A DNA stretch of 49,720 bases from Bacillota bacterium (lineage in GTDB: Bacteria; Bacillota; Sulfobacillia; JAJZYS01; JAJYTV01): contig JAJYTE010000019.1 in NCBI GenBank assembly GCA_021793215.1, positions 1 through 49,720 of the forward strand, written 5' to 3'. The position numbers and the translations under genes were made by a program. Below are positions 1 through 8,739 of this stretch, in pieces; within the stretch, counting starts at the first letter, position 1; each line of letters starts with the position of its first letter. Under the pieces are notes generated by a model. That model ran no database searches and was not told the origin of the DNA. It saw nothing but the letters and a program-made list of their open reading frames with translations.

Positions 1-115
1 CCGGACCACTGCCATGCTACCATATGCCATTGTTCGCGTGACTCTCCCACGACACTCCCGCGGTTGCCCAGTTGACAAGACACCCGGCCGGACCTGCTTC
101 GGATACTGTCGGCCC

Positions 116-1005
116 ATGAGCGAGGAAGAGACATTCGTGGGCTTCTGGAGATCTCAGAGTGCAGTGACAGAGGTCAATGGCTCTGGCGCGGCCATCGATG
201 ATCTACCCGCCAGCTTGTTCGCGCTGCGCGAGATCAGTCAGCAGCTTGTGGCGCACTACATGGGCAGCCGCGACGGTACGACGGGCCCGAACACCGGGGC
301 ACGCCTGAGAGAAGTCGGACACGCGCTGCGCCGACACGATGTTCGCCCGCCTACTGGAGACGGGTCCTCCGAAGCTTCAGAGGCAGCGTCCTCCGGAGGA
401 GCGGATCGCCGGATGCTGCCGCGACTTTGCAGTGCTGGTTCGTTGCGATTGCGCGTCGCAAGGCGATCCCCGCGCGCGTCCGCGTCGGATACGCGACGTA
501 CTTCCAACCGGGCTTGCATCTCGACCACGTCATCGCGGAAGCCTGGGACACCAGCGCGAAGCGATGGCGCCTCGTGGAACCAGAGATCTCCGATGCCTTT
601 GCCTCCAGGATGGACTTCGACCGCTTGATGTTCCCGCCGACCGGTTCGTTGCAGGTCCTCGCGCCTGACTGGCAGCGCGGTCCGCCAGGCCGATCCCGAG
701 CGGTTCGTAGCCGTGCCGGACCTCTACGAGCCGTACACCAGAAGCTGGCTTTCCTTGCGCCACCATGTCGTCCAAGACCTCGCTGCGGTCAGTAGGGCCG
801 AGATGCCGGTGTGGGACCAGTGGGGCATCATGAACGAGCAGGACCCTCTACAGCGATCAGAGGTTCTGGGCCGGCTTTCCCGGGACACTGCGGACCCGAC
901 CTGCGACGTCTCGACGGTGTCGCAATGGTCCGCGCAGGAAGGGCTTCGCGTCCCACAGGTGGTCACCAGCTACAGCCCGGCGTACGGATCGCCGCTCCGG
1001 GTTGA
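116..1005 (+). pseudogene. Decayed transglutaminase-like protein gene
   Basis: One protein can be followed through all three forward frames. It begins at ATG 116 (MSEEETFVGFWRSQ), shifts near 305 into the frame reading MFARLLETGPP and CCRDF, shifts again near 435 into the frame with ARVRVGYATYF and LHLDHVIAEAWD, and shifts near 675 into the frame with DPERFVAVPDLYEPY and WDQWGIMNEQDP. The RVGYATYF, LDHVIAEAW and LVEPE segments resemble the transglutaminase-like superfamily, and the cysteine in GCCRDF is the expected catalytic position. At least three indels make it non-functional as written. Repeated sequencing errors are possible but less likely, because neighbouring genes are intact. The 3' boundary is approximate; no in-frame stop follows soon. 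No function is claimed beyond the family. Confidence 0.6.
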
Positions 1006-1092
1006 CGTCCGGCGGGCCATCGAGGGCGTGGCCGGAGAGTCGATGCGCTGCACCCCGGTATCCGAGGCCGCTCCCCGTGAACACACCCCAGG

Positions 1093-2829
1093 TCACTCGA
1101 CCTGCGTTCCGGCCCCGGCACGGCAGTGTTGGGACAGCAGCGGGCTGACCCGTCGCGCATCGCCCCGCGAGGCCTCCGGCCGGAGGGCGGGCGCCACGTG
1201 CGCGACGCTCGTGGCCTGCCAACGGTTCGCGGACCAGAGGGAACCGCCGAAGCTCTGCACCGCGACGCCCTGCACCGCGCGGGGATTGAACGCGGTCTCC
1301 ACGGGCAGGAAGAACAGCGGAACCATCGGCAGGTCGCGCCGCAGCGCGACCTGCACCTGCCGGTAGTCCTTGGTGCGCGCGGCTAGGCTCATGCGCGCCT
1401 GCGCGTCCGCCGTCCACCTGTTCACCGCTGCGTTCTGGTAGCCGGAGAAGTCGCTGCCCTGCGCCGCCCGGTTGCCGACTTCGCTGTTGAACGTGGGCGC
1501 GTCGTCCGCGTCGACCGCACCGTACAGCGTGAAGAGCGCCACCTGGTACCGCCCGCAGGCGAGGTCTCCGCCCGGACCGAAGAGGGCCGCGAGCGGCAGG
1601 TAGGTCGGCACCAGCCGGATGCCGGCCTTCGCCTCCTGAGCGGTCGCCGCACGGAGGATCTGGCGCCCGAGCGCGCTGCGCGGCGACGCGACGAGCAGCG
1701 AAAGAGTGCGACCGTCCTTCTCGAAGTCGCCGCCCGGCCCCCGCTGCCATCCGTCCTGTCGCAGGATCCGACGTGCGAGCGCCACGTTCTGGCGCTGCGG
1801 GGGCCCGCCGGCCGAGAAGGCCCAACTGTACGGCGGCTGGTCCGAGTCGACGACGGCGGCCCGACCGTCGAAGAGCCGGCGGGACATGCCCCGCCGATCG
1901 AGCGCGAGGAGGAAGGCGCGCCGCACCTGCTCATCCTGGGCGAACGGGTCCGAGAGATTGAACGTGAACTGTGAAAGCGCGGGAGAGGGTGCGCTTGCGA
2001 TGCCGAACCCCGCCTTGCGCAGTGCGCGAAGCTCTCCCGCCTGCAGCTGCAGGCCGTCGGCCACCGAGACCTCACGCGAGCGCAGCGCAGCGCGCAGTCG
2101 CTCTGGCGAACGGTAGCTGCGGACGACGATCCGCGCGACGCGGGGACGTGGTCCATCCTGGCCGGAGTAGTGGGGGTTCGCCCGCAGGACGACGCGGCCG
2201 GCACGGCGCTGCACGACGGCGAAGGGGCCGCTCGAGACCGGCAGCGGGTGGTGGGGCCGGTCCTTGCCGGGCTCTCGCGGCTGCAGCGGGTGGCAGGGGA
2301 GAAGGAACGAGAAGAGCGTTTGCCACGCGGCGTAGGTGCCGCGCAGGTGCACGACCGCCGTCAGCGGGGTCGGCGTGTCGACCCGCGTGATCTGGTCATA
2401 CCCCGACCGGTAGGCGCCATGCTGGCGCATCACCTCACGCCACGTGAACCGGATGTCGCGCGAGGTGATCCGCCGCCCGTCGGACCAGCGTAGGCCCATG
2501 CGCAACCGGTACGCGATCGTGACGACCGCACCCTTGCCCGGCGGGCCGCTGACATGCAGCGTCGGCATCGCGGCGAGAAGGTCCGGCCGCCAGGCGTAGC
2601 GTCCACCCCTTGGCGGCCAGCCGTTCGGGCCGTAGCGCAGCAGGCCGTCGGAGGTGGCGGAGAGGATGTCCGCCGCCGCGGGTGTCGTGTACGTGAACGG
2701 GTCGAGGCTGCCGGGGTCTCCCACGACCCCCACGGTCAAGGAGGGAGGAGGACCGCCTGCAGAGGGCGCTTCCGTGGGAGCGCCGAGCAGCGACACGCCG
2801 AGCGCGATCGCGGGCAGCCATCGCGGCAC
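1093..2829 (-). CDS. Family 5 extracellular solute-binding protein (peptide/nickel ABC type)
   Basis: The product (578 aa) starts with a signal-peptide-like segment (PRWLPAIALGVSLLGAP) and then shows the SBP_bac_5 pattern: VGVVGDPGSLDPF, GLLRY near the N-terminus, LRMGLRWSDGRRITSRDIRFT (a 'W-x-DG-x-x-t-a-x-D' signature) and a C-terminal W-anchored end. Such proteins bind oligopeptides, nickel chelates or opines outside the membrane and deliver them to an ABC permease. No permease or ATPase gene lies nearby, so it is an orphan binding protein in this window. GTG 2829 is preferred because GAGGGAGG sits about 8 bases upstream; GTG 2838 is an alternative that lies too close to that site. It is the last gene of the leftward panD cluster. 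The C-terminal 30 residues are atypical and may be an extension. Confidence 0.8.
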   Translation of the reverse strand: MPRWLPAIALGVSLLGAPTEAPSAGGPPPSLTVGVVGDPGSLDPFTYTTPAAADILSATSDGLLRYGPNGWPPRGGRYAWRPDLLAAMPTLHVSGPPGKGAVVTIAYRLRMGLRWSDGRRITSRDIRFTWREVMRQHGAYRSGYDQITRVDTPTPLTAVVHLRGTYAAWQTLFSFLLPCHPLQPREPGKDRPHHPLPVSSGPFAVVQRRAGRVVLRANPHYSGQDGPRPRVARIVVRSYRSPERLRAALRSREVSVADGLQLQAGELRALRKAGFGIASAPSPALSQFTFNLSDPFAQDEQVRRAFLLALDRRGMSRRLFDGRAAVVDSDQPPYSWAFSAGGPPQRQNVALARRILRQDGWQRGPGGDFEKDGRTLSLLVASPRSALGRQILRAATAQEAKAGIRLVPTYLPLAALFGPGGDLACGRYQVALFTLYGAVDADDAPTFNSEVGNRAAQGSDFSGYQNAAVNRWTADAQARMSLAARTKDYRQVQVALRRDLPMVPLFFLPVETAFNPRAVQGVAVQSFGGSLWSANRWQATSVAHVAPALRPEASRGDARRVSPLLSQHCRAGAGTQVE

Positions 2830-2875
2830 AGGACCCACCCTCCCTCGCTGCGGCCCTGGCGCGCGAGGGCGTCCT

Positions 2876-3451
2876 TCAGCCCAAGGCGCGCAGCAGGAAC
2901 TCCCGGACAGCAGCGTCCTGCGCTTGCGGCGCGCCCTGGTGGCGGAGGCGGTAGAGGAGCGCCTCGCGCATCGCCCCGATCACGAGGTGCGCGCGCAGTT
3001 CGCTGTCGCCCGGCGCGATCAGTCCGACGGCTCCCGCTTCGTGGAGGTCCTCCCCCAGCAGCGCCGCGAGGTGCTGCTCAACCGAACGAAGCCGCTCCGC
3101 CATCTGGGGCAGCGAGCCGCTGCCCTGCAGGAGCACCACCGAAGCGAGGTCCCGCTCCTCTTCGAAGGTTTCCAGCACCGCGGCGATCGATGCCTCCAGT
3201 TTGCGCAGCACGTCCGGCGCGCCATGGCGGGCACGGGCCACGCGCGCGAGGACGATCTCGTAGAGCTGCGCCACGAGGTCGAGGAAGCACTCCTCCTTCG
3301 AGGGGAAGTAGAGGTAGAACGTGCCCGTCGCGACGTGGGCTTGCTCGGCGATCTCGGCGACCTTCGCCCGCTCATAGCCGCGCCGCGCGAAGACGGCTGC
3401 GGCGGCGCGCAGGAGTTCCTGGCGCCGCCGCTCGCCGTTCGGCGAGCTCAC
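2876..3451 (-). CDS. TetR-family transcriptional regulator
   Basis: The 191-residue product has an N-terminal TetR helix-turn-helix: RRQELLRAAAAVFARRGY, then VAEIAEQAHVATGTFYLYF with PSKEE following. The C-terminal two thirds are a helical ligand/dimer domain with no recognisable specificity. GTG 3451 overlaps the TGA of the upstream enolase gene (GTGA), so translation is probably coupled. The position inside the panD-enolase-tetR-binding protein unit suggests it controls this cluster or its own operon, which is inference. A longer reading exists upstream in this frame but it is a shadow of the enolase gene. Confidence 0.88.
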   Translation of the reverse strand: MSSPNGERRRQELLRAAAAVFARRGYERAKVAEIAEQAHVATGTFYLYFPSKEECFLDLVAQLYEIVLARVARARHGAPDVLRKLEASIAAVLETFEEERDLASVVLLQGSGSLPQMAERLRSVEQHLAALLGEDLHEAGAVGLIAPGDSELRAHLVIGAMREALLYRLRHQGAPQAQDAAVREFLLRALG

Positions 3452-4557
3452 GCGCGGTAGGTCCAGTGCCCGTGGGCGAGCCGGCGAACCATGTCCTCGC
3501 GCACTGCGTGGCCGATGCCCGGTCCCTGGGGGACGACGATCGTGCCGTGTGGCGTGACCTCCACCTCGGGGTCGATGATGTCCTCCTCCCAGTACCGGCT
3601 GCTCGCCGCGGTGTCCCCCGGCAGCGTGAACCCACCGAGGGTCGTGATGGCGACGTTGTGCAGGCGACCGACGCCGCTCTCGAGCATGCCGCCGCACCAG
3701 ACGGGGATGCCCGCTGCCTGGGCGATGTCGTGGGTCTTGCGTGAAGCGCTGAGACCGCCGAGCCGGCCGATCTTGATGTTCAGCACGCCGGCCGCACCGA
3801 TCTCGATTGCCTTGCGGGCGTCTTCCGGGCTGTGGATGCACTCGTCGAGACAGATCGGGGTCTTGAGCTGCGGCGCCAGCGTCGCGTGGTCGATGATGTC
3901 CTCGTAGCTGAGCGGCTGCTCGATCATCATGAGCCCCAGTTCGTCCAGCTGCTGCAGGAGACCGATGTCCGAAAGGCTGTAGGCCGAGTTCGCGTCCGCC
4001 ATCATCGGGATGTCGCCGAAGCGGTCCCGCACCGCCCGCAGCGGCACGTAGTCCTTGCCGGGCTTGATCTTGATCTTGATCCTGCGGTAGCCGTCGCCAA
4101 GGAAGCGTTCCACCTGCGCGAGCAGGAGGTCCACGGTGGGCTCGATGCCGATCGAGATGCCCACCTCGATCTCCCGTCGCTCCCCGCCGAGCGCCTGGTA
4201 GAGGGGGATGCCCTGCTCCTTGGCGTAGAGGTCCCAAAGCGCTCCCTCGAGCCCCGCCTTGGCCATCTGGTGTCCGCGCACCTGGTGCAGGCGCGCCGCG
4301 AGGTCGTCCGGGTGGGCGAGCGGCGCCGAGAGCGTCCAGGGGATCAGGTAGTTGCGGAGCACGGACTCGGCCGTCTCCACGGTCTCGTAGCAGTAGAAGG
4401 GATCCCGCGACACGGTAACCTCTCCCCAGCCCACGTGGTCACCCGCGTCGGCGCGGACGAGGAGGAACTCCCGGTCCTCCTCGCGTCCGAAGCTCGTTTC
4501 AAACGGGTGGCGCAGGCGCATCCGCAGGGCGAAGAGCTCGATCTGGCGCAACTGCAC
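3448..4557 (-). CDS. Enolase-superfamily protein, N-acylamino acid racemase / o-succinylbenzoate synthase type
   Basis: The 369-residue product has the muconate-cycloisomerase-subgroup layout: capping domain (HPFETSFG), then a barrel with the catalytic KxK motif (RIKIKIKPGKD), metal ligands in MADANSAY, MIEQPLS and CLDEC, and the second catalytic lysine in LNIKIGRLGG. CGGMLESGVGR matches the NSAR/OSBS branch closely. All expected residues are present, so it should be active. Family members either make o-succinylbenzoate for menaquinone or racemise N-acylamino acids; sequence alone does not separate these. No other men genes are visible, and the panD/tetR/binding-protein context leans toward amino-acid metabolism. 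GTG 4557 is chosen because AGGAGGG lies 6 bases before it; upstream in-frame residues show no family similarity. Confidence 0.85.
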   Translation of the reverse strand: MQLRQIELFALRMRLRHPFETSFGREEDREFLLVRADAGDHVGWGEVTVSRDPFYCYETVETAESVLRNYLIPWTLSAPLAHPDDLAARLHQVRGHQMAKAGLEGALWDLYAKEQGIPLYQALGGERREIEVGISIGIEPTVDLLLAQVERFLGDGYRRIKIKIKPGKDYVPLRAVRDRFGDIPMMADANSAYSLSDIGLLQQLDELGLMMIEQPLSYEDIIDHATLAPQLKTPICLDECIHSPEDARKAIEIGAAGVLNIKIGRLGGLSASRKTHDIAQAAGIPVWCGGMLESGVGRLHNVAITTLGGFTLPGDTAASSRYWEEDIIDPEVEVTPHGTIVVPQGPGIGHAVREDMVRRLAHGHWTYRA

Positions 4558-4608
4558 GATGGTCCCTCCTGTGGCGTCGCGAAGGCAGCGCTCGCAGTAG
4601 GGTTCCAC

Positions 4609-4980
4609 CTAGTGCGCGCCGGCTCCTGTGGCAGTCGTAGGATGGTTTCGCTCGTCGACGAAGACGATCTTCGGCTCGAGCGCAGCGCGCTCGGACTCGT
4701 CGGCGTAGCCGAACGCGAGCACGATGATCTCGTCGCCCGGCGCGAAGTGGCGAGCCGCGGAGCCGTTGGCCCGCACCGTGCCACTGCCGCGTTCCGCCGG
4801 CATGACGTAGGTCTGCCAGCGCGCGCCGTTCGCCATCGAGGTGATCTGGACCCAGTCATGCTCCTTGAGATCGGCTGCCTCCATCAGGTCGGGATCCAGC
4901 GACAGACTGCCCTGGTAGTACAGTTGCGCCTCCGTCACGCGTGCACGATGAATCTTTGATCGCAGTACAGAGTAGAGCAT
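4609..4980 (-). CDS. panD: Aspartate 1-decarboxylase
   Basis: PanD decarboxylates L-aspartate to beta-alanine for pantothenate and coenzyme A. The 123-residue product begins MLYSVLRSKIHRARVTEAQL and has the self-cleavage site YYQGS, with Gly24-Ser25; Ser25 would become the pyruvoyl cofactor. Other family marks are NGSAARH and the GDEIIVLAFG strand. Length is typical. ATG 4980 follows an AAAGGGG ribosome site; the ten in-frame residues upstream are not family-like. It is the first gene of the leftward unit panD-enolase-tetR-binding protein and is divergent from spmA. panC and panB are not in the window. Confidence 0.95.
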   Translation of the reverse strand: MLYSVLRSKIHRARVTEAQLYYQGSLSLDPDLMEAADLKEHDWVQITSMANGARWQTYVMPAERGSGTVRANGSAARHFAPGDEIIVLAFGYADESERAALEPKIVFVDERNHPTTATGAGAH

Positions 4981-5085
4981 GCCATTCCCCTTTCCACCCG
5001 AATTCACGATAGCATATGCGTCCTGCGATGCCCGACTTGGTCTTGGCCCGCCCGCTCTCCCATAGGTTGTCTGGGGTGATGCGGG

Positions 5086-5673
5086 GTGCTGAACGCCGTC
5101 TGGGCACTGCTGATGCTCACGGCGCTAACCGTCGGGGGAGCGCGCGGCACGATCGCCGGCGTAGGCGGGGGTCTCTTCACGCAGGCGATGCAGGCAGCGA
5201 AGCTCGGGATCGACCTTGCAGCTGTGATGGCCTTCTGGTTCGGGCTGAGCCGAATCGCGGAGAAGAGCGGGCTCCTCACCTCGCTGTCGGCACCGTTCCT
5301 GCCGCTTCTGCGCTTCCTCTTCCGCAAGCTGCCCCCGGACCACCCGGCGTTCGCATTGATGGCGATGAACCTCGCCGCCAACACGCTGGGGCTGGGGAGC
5401 GCCGCGACGCCGTTCGGGCTGAAGGCGATGGCGGAGCTCAACCGCACGCTGCGAAAGCCTGGCACGGCGTCGGACGAGATGATCCTCTTCCTGGTGCTGA
5501 ACTCCGCCGCGGTGAACCTTCTGCCCGCCGGCGCGATCGCCATGCGGGCGGCGGCCGGGTCGCTCGATCCGGCCGGCACGGCCTTCGCCTCCACGATCGT
5601 CACGGGCGTCGCGTTCATCTCCGCGCTCGTGCTGCACGCGGTCTTCCGGCGCGTATCACGGGAGAGCGCATGA
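5086..5673 (+). CDS. spmA: Spore maturation protein A
   Basis: The 195-residue membrane protein has the nucleoside-recognition (Gate) domain pattern: a first membrane segment, GLFTQAMQAAKLGIDLA, GLSRIAEKSGL, and MNLAANTLGLGSAATPFGL, the most conserved part of SpmA, followed by two more hydrophobic helices. SpmA and SpmB act together in spore core dehydration and heat resistance in Bacillus. The start is GTG 5086, preceded by a GGGGTGATG stretch. The stop overlaps the spmB start (ATGA). It is divergent from panD, with 105 bases between. Confidence 0.92.
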   Translation: MLNAVWALLMLTALTVGGARGTIAGVGGGLFTQAMQAAKLGIDLAAVMAFWFGLSRIAEKSGLLTSLSAPFLPLLRFLFRKLPPDHPAFALMAMNLAANTLGLGSAATPFGLKAMAELNRTLRKPGTASDEMILFLVLNSAAVNLLPAGAIAMRAAAGSLDPAGTAFASTIVTGVAFISALVLHAVFRRVSRESA

Positions 5674-6203
5674 CCGGCGTCTTCGGGGAGCTCGCCGGGT
5701 GGCTGATCCCTGCGTTCGTCGCCGGCGTGCTGATCCACGGCCTTTGGCGACGGGTGGACCTGATCGCGGAGTTCGTGGCCGGAGCCCGGGAGGGGCTCGA
5801 GCTCTCACTGAACCTCTTTCCCTATCTGCTTGCGATCTACGTCGCGGTCGGGGCGTTCCGCCTCAGTGGAGCGCTTCAGATCGTCGGGGGATGGCTCGAG
5901 CCCCTGGTGCGAACGCTCGGGGTACCGACGGCAGTGCTGCCGCTCTTCCTCGTGCGGCCGCTCTCGGGCGCGGCCTCCTCGGGCATCGTCCTCTCCCTGC
6001 TGCACCAGCATGGTCCCGACAGCTTCATCGGCAGGCTCGTGTCGACGGTGCAGGGTTCGTCGGAGACGACGCTCTACGTGCTGACCGTCTACCTCGGGGC
6101 GGTCGGCGTGCGGCGCTCACGCTACGCGCTGCCGCTCTGCCTGACGGTCGACCTGATCGGTTACATCACCGCGGTGGCCGTCGCCCATGCCCTCTGGCGG
6201 TAG
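5670..6203 (+). CDS. spmB: Spore maturation protein B
   Basis: This 177-residue membrane protein is the partner of SpmA. Visible family marks are the N-terminal helix (LIPAFVAGVLIHGLW), the stretch VDLIAEFVAGAREGLELS, FLVRPLSGAASSGI and the GSSETTLYVLTVYLGAVGV signature typical of SpmB. ATG 5670 overlaps the spmA TGA, so the two are translated as a coupled pair. Length matches the family. The pair is one of the strongest pointers to an endospore former. Confidence 0.93.
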   Translation: MTGVFGELAGWLIPAFVAGVLIHGLWRRVDLIAEFVAGAREGLELSLNLFPYLLAIYVAVGAFRLSGALQIVGGWLEPLVRTLGVPTAVLPLFLVRPLSGAASSGIVLSLLHQHGPDSFIGRLVSTVQGSSETTLYVLTVYLGAVGVRRSRYALPLCLTVDLIGYITAVAVAHALWR

Positions 6204-6276
6204 CCTGACCCCTGGGCGCTCGGCTACAATGGGCGTGGAACTTCCTGACTATGCCAAACCAATGCGGAGGGAACTT

Positions 6277-7134
6277 ATGCATGTAAGCAAGGCCGTCGTT
6301 CCCGCTGCCGGACTCGGTACGCGGTTCCTCCCCGCGACGAAAGCGCAGCCCAAAGAGATGCTTCCGGTCGTGGACAAGCCGGCCATCCACTACATCGCCG
6401 AAGAGGTCATCGACTCGGGGATCGAGGACCTTCTGATCGTGACAGGGCGCGGCAAGCGCGCGATCGAGGACCACTTCGACCGCTCGATCGAACTGGAGCA
6501 TCTCCTGGAGGACAACCCGCACCTCAGTGAGCTGCAGAGTCTCTTGGACCGCCTGCAGGTCTTCTACGTGCGCCAGGGAAGGCCGCTCGGACTGGGGCAC
6601 GCGATCGCCTGCGCCGAGCGCCACGTCGACGAGAGCGACTTCGCCGTGCTCCTGCCGGACGACCTCTACCTCGGGCCCGAACCCGCGCTCGCCCAGCTCC
6701 TGCAGGCGGCGGAGGAGTTCGACGCGCCGGTCGTGGCGGTTCGCGAGGTCGAGCCGGAGGACGTGCAGCGCTACGGCATCATCGCGCCGTCCAGCGAGCG
6801 CCTACGCGACGGCGCCTACCGCGTGCAGGACATGGTCGAGAAACCGGACCTCGCGGACGCTCCGTCCCGGCTCGGCGTCGTCGGACGCTACGTCCTGCCC
6901 TCCTCGATCTTCCGCCACCTCCGCGCGACCCAGCCTGGCGCGAAGGGGGAGATCCAGCTCACCGACGCCCTTCGCGCCCTGTGCCGCGAGCGCCCCGTCT
7001 ACGCGATCGAGGTGCGCGGCGAGCGCTACGACATCGGCGAACCGATCGGGCTCCTTCGCGCCCAGATCGGCTTCGCGCTCGCGCGGCCGGACCTCGCCGA
7101 GGGTGTGCGCGAGCTTCTGCGCCAGGCGTTCTAG
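6277..7134 (+). CDS. galU: UTP--glucose-1-phosphate uridylyltransferase
   Basis: GalU joins UTP and glucose 1-phosphate to give UDP-glucose, the donor for glycolipids, teichoic-acid decoration and trehalose-6-phosphate. The 285-residue product shows the nucleotide-binding loop AAGLGTRFLPATKAQPKEM, PVVDKPAIHYIAEE, the Q-G-x-P-L-G-L-G-H-A sequence, LLPDD, the MVEKP motif and KGEIQLTDAL. ATG 6277 follows GGAGGG by five bases; two in-frame upstream ATGs lack a site and family similarity. A TACAAT box at 6225-6230 could be its -10, but no clear -35 is seen. It could supply UDP-glucose to the OtsA encoded at 19-20 kb. Confidence 0.95.
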   Translation: MHVSKAVVPAAGLGTRFLPATKAQPKEMLPVVDKPAIHYIAEEVIDSGIEDLLIVTGRGKRAIEDHFDRSIELEHLLEDNPHLSELQSLLDRLQVFYVRQGRPLGLGHAIACAERHVDESDFAVLLPDDLYLGPEPALAQLLQAAEEFDAPVVAVREVEPEDVQRYGIIAPSSERLRDGAYRVQDMVEKPDLADAPSRLGVVGRYVLPSSIFRHLRATQPGAKGEIQLTDALRALCRERPVYAIEVRGERYDIGEPIGLLRAQIGFALARPDLAEGVRELLRQAF

Positions 7135-7247
7135 AGGAGCCTTCGGCAAGGTCTCGGGCCTCGCGTGGGCACCAATTGACGTTATGTCGCGTAGTCTGCT
7201 CCGAGAGCGCCCCGACGCTGGCGGGCGCCGTCGGGGAGGTGCCCTGC

Positions 7248-8666
7248 GTGGAGGACGGCCTGGAGGCTCCGCAGACGCTGACGGGGCTCGTGGTGGACCG
7301 CCACAGTCCCTTGTACGACGAGGCTCGCAAGGACTACAACACCGGGCTTCGCCCGTTCTTCCCGAAGTACATCGTCTACTGCTACGACGTGCACGACGTC
7401 CGAAACGCCGTGCTCTACTCGCGCGCCCACCATCTGCCGATCCGCGCGAGAAGCGGCGGCCACAGCTACGAAGGCTACTCGCTCGTCGACGGCGGTGTGG
7501 TGATCGACGTGAGCCTGCTTCGGCGGGTCGAACTGCAGCCGGATTGCGGGACCGCCGTGATCGGGGCGGGAGCCGAGCTCCTGCCGATCTACCAGGAGCT
7601 CTGGGACCGCCAGAGGGTCACGATCCCCGGCGGCTCGTGTCCCACGGTCGGCATCGCCGGCCTGACCCTCGGTGGCGGGTTCGGTCTGATCTCCCGCCGG
7701 TACGGCCTCACCTGCGACGCCCTGCGCTCGCTCGAGATGGTCGATGCGGACGGCCGTTTGATCCGGGCCAGCGCCGAGCGGAACGAGGACCTCTTCTGGG
7801 CGTCCTGCGGCGGCGGGGGCGGCAACTTCGGCATCGTCACCTCGTTCACGTTCCAGACCTTCCCGGTCGACAAGGTCACGATCTTCACGCTGCGCTGGGA
7901 CTGGACGGACCTTCGGTCTGTCGTCAAGGCGTTCCAGGTCTGGGCCGACCCGCGAGCGCTCGACCGGCGCATCGTGCCCATCCTGAAGCTGACGTCGCAG
8001 CTGGCGGGGCAGGTGGCCGTCGTCGGGGAGTTCGTGGGACCGCCCGAGGAGCTGCGCGCCTTGCTCGCGCCGCTCGTCGGGGCCGCCCCGCCGCGCAGCG
8101 TCGGCCTGAAGTACGTCGACTACATCGACGCCGTGTACTTCTTCGCGGGCGTCGCTCCGCCGCCGCCGGAGCTCGGGGGACTGACAGGCCTACTGCTGCC
8201 GCACCCCTTCAGCCACGAGCAGCACGAGAAGTTCAAGAACAGCTCCGCCTACCAGTTCGACCTCTTCCCGGACGCCGCGATCGACACGATGATCCACTGG
8301 CTCTCGATCGCGCCGCAGCCGGCGACGCTGGTGCAGCTCGACGCCTACGGCGGGGCCATAAGTGACATCGGCGACCACGCGACGGCCTTCTCGCACCGAA
8401 GGGGCGTGCGCTCCAGCCTGCAGTACCAGGCGTACTGGGAGAGCAACGTCCAGGCGGAGGAGAACATCCGCTGGGTGGAAGGCTTCCGCCGCGCGATGCT
8501 TCCCTGGGCGCACGCCGCCTACGTCAACTACATCGACCAGAACATCCGCCGCTGGCCCGAGGCGTACTACGACGAGAACCTGCGTCGCCTGCTGCGCGTC
8601 AAGCGCATGTACGACCCGCACAACGTCTTCAACTTCCCCCAGGGCCTCGGTCAGCTGGTGAGGTAG
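7248..8666 (+). CDS. FAD-linked oxidoreductase, berberine-bridge-enzyme type
   Basis: The 472-residue product has an N-terminal PCMH-type FAD-binding domain and a C-terminal BBE domain ending FNFPQGL. His72 in RSGGHSYEGYS and Cys131 in GGSCPTVGIAG are at the places used for double covalent FAD attachment in this family, so a bicovalent flavin is expected. LGGGFGLISRRYGL is the conserved glycine-rich loop. Family members oxidise sugars, alkaloids or hydroxy-aromatics with oxygen; the substrate here is unknown. No secretion signal is seen. GTG 7248 is chosen because GGGGAGG lies 8 bases upstream. It converges with the surface-protein gene across a perfect hairpin. Confidence 0.9.
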   Translation: MEDGLEAPQTLTGLVVDRHSPLYDEARKDYNTGLRPFFPKYIVYCYDVHDVRNAVLYSRAHHLPIRARSGGHSYEGYSLVDGGVVIDVSLLRRVELQPDCGTAVIGAGAELLPIYQELWDRQRVTIPGGSCPTVGIAGLTLGGGFGLISRRYGLTCDALRSLEMVDADGRLIRASAERNEDLFWASCGGGGGNFGIVTSFTFQTFPVDKVTIFTLRWDWTDLRSVVKAFQVWADPRALDRRIVPILKLTSQLAGQVAVVGEFVGPPEELRALLAPLVGAAPPRSVGLKYVDYIDAVYFFAGVAPPPPELGGLTGLLLPHPFSHEQHEKFKNSSAYQFDLFPDAAIDTMIHWLSIAPQPATLVQLDAYGGAISDIGDHATAFSHRRGVRSSLQYQAYWESNVQAEENIRWVEGFRRAMLPWAHAAYVNYIDQNIRRWPEAYYDENLRRLLRVKRMYDPHNVFNFPQGLGQLVR

Positions 8667-8699
8667 ACGGCGAAGCCGGAGGCAGATGCGAAGACGGCG

Positions 8700-8729
8700 G
8701 AGGGACCAGGGCGAGCGCCCTGGTCCCTC
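8700..8729. terminator. Bidirectional terminator-type hairpin
   Basis: A perfect 13-bp stem (GAGGGACCAGGGC with its complement) and a 4-base GAGC loop lie between two convergent genes. No long T run follows on either side, so termination efficiency is uncertain. Confidence 0.7.
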
Positions 8730-8739
8730 GCTTCTCCGC

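Noticed and set aside
72-107. TTGACA with GATACT as promoter for the transglutaminase pseudogene
   Set aside because: The spacing is about 24 bases, too long for a sigma-A promoter.
857-1825. Long open frame on the minus strand, 322 codons
   Set aside because: It is an alanine/arginine/glycine-rich shadow of the solute-binding protein gene and has no family marks.
6527-8365. Plus-strand frame of 612 codons across galU and the flavin oxidase
   Set aside because: Both real genes lie in other frames with full active-site motifs; this frame is arginine/serine-rich.
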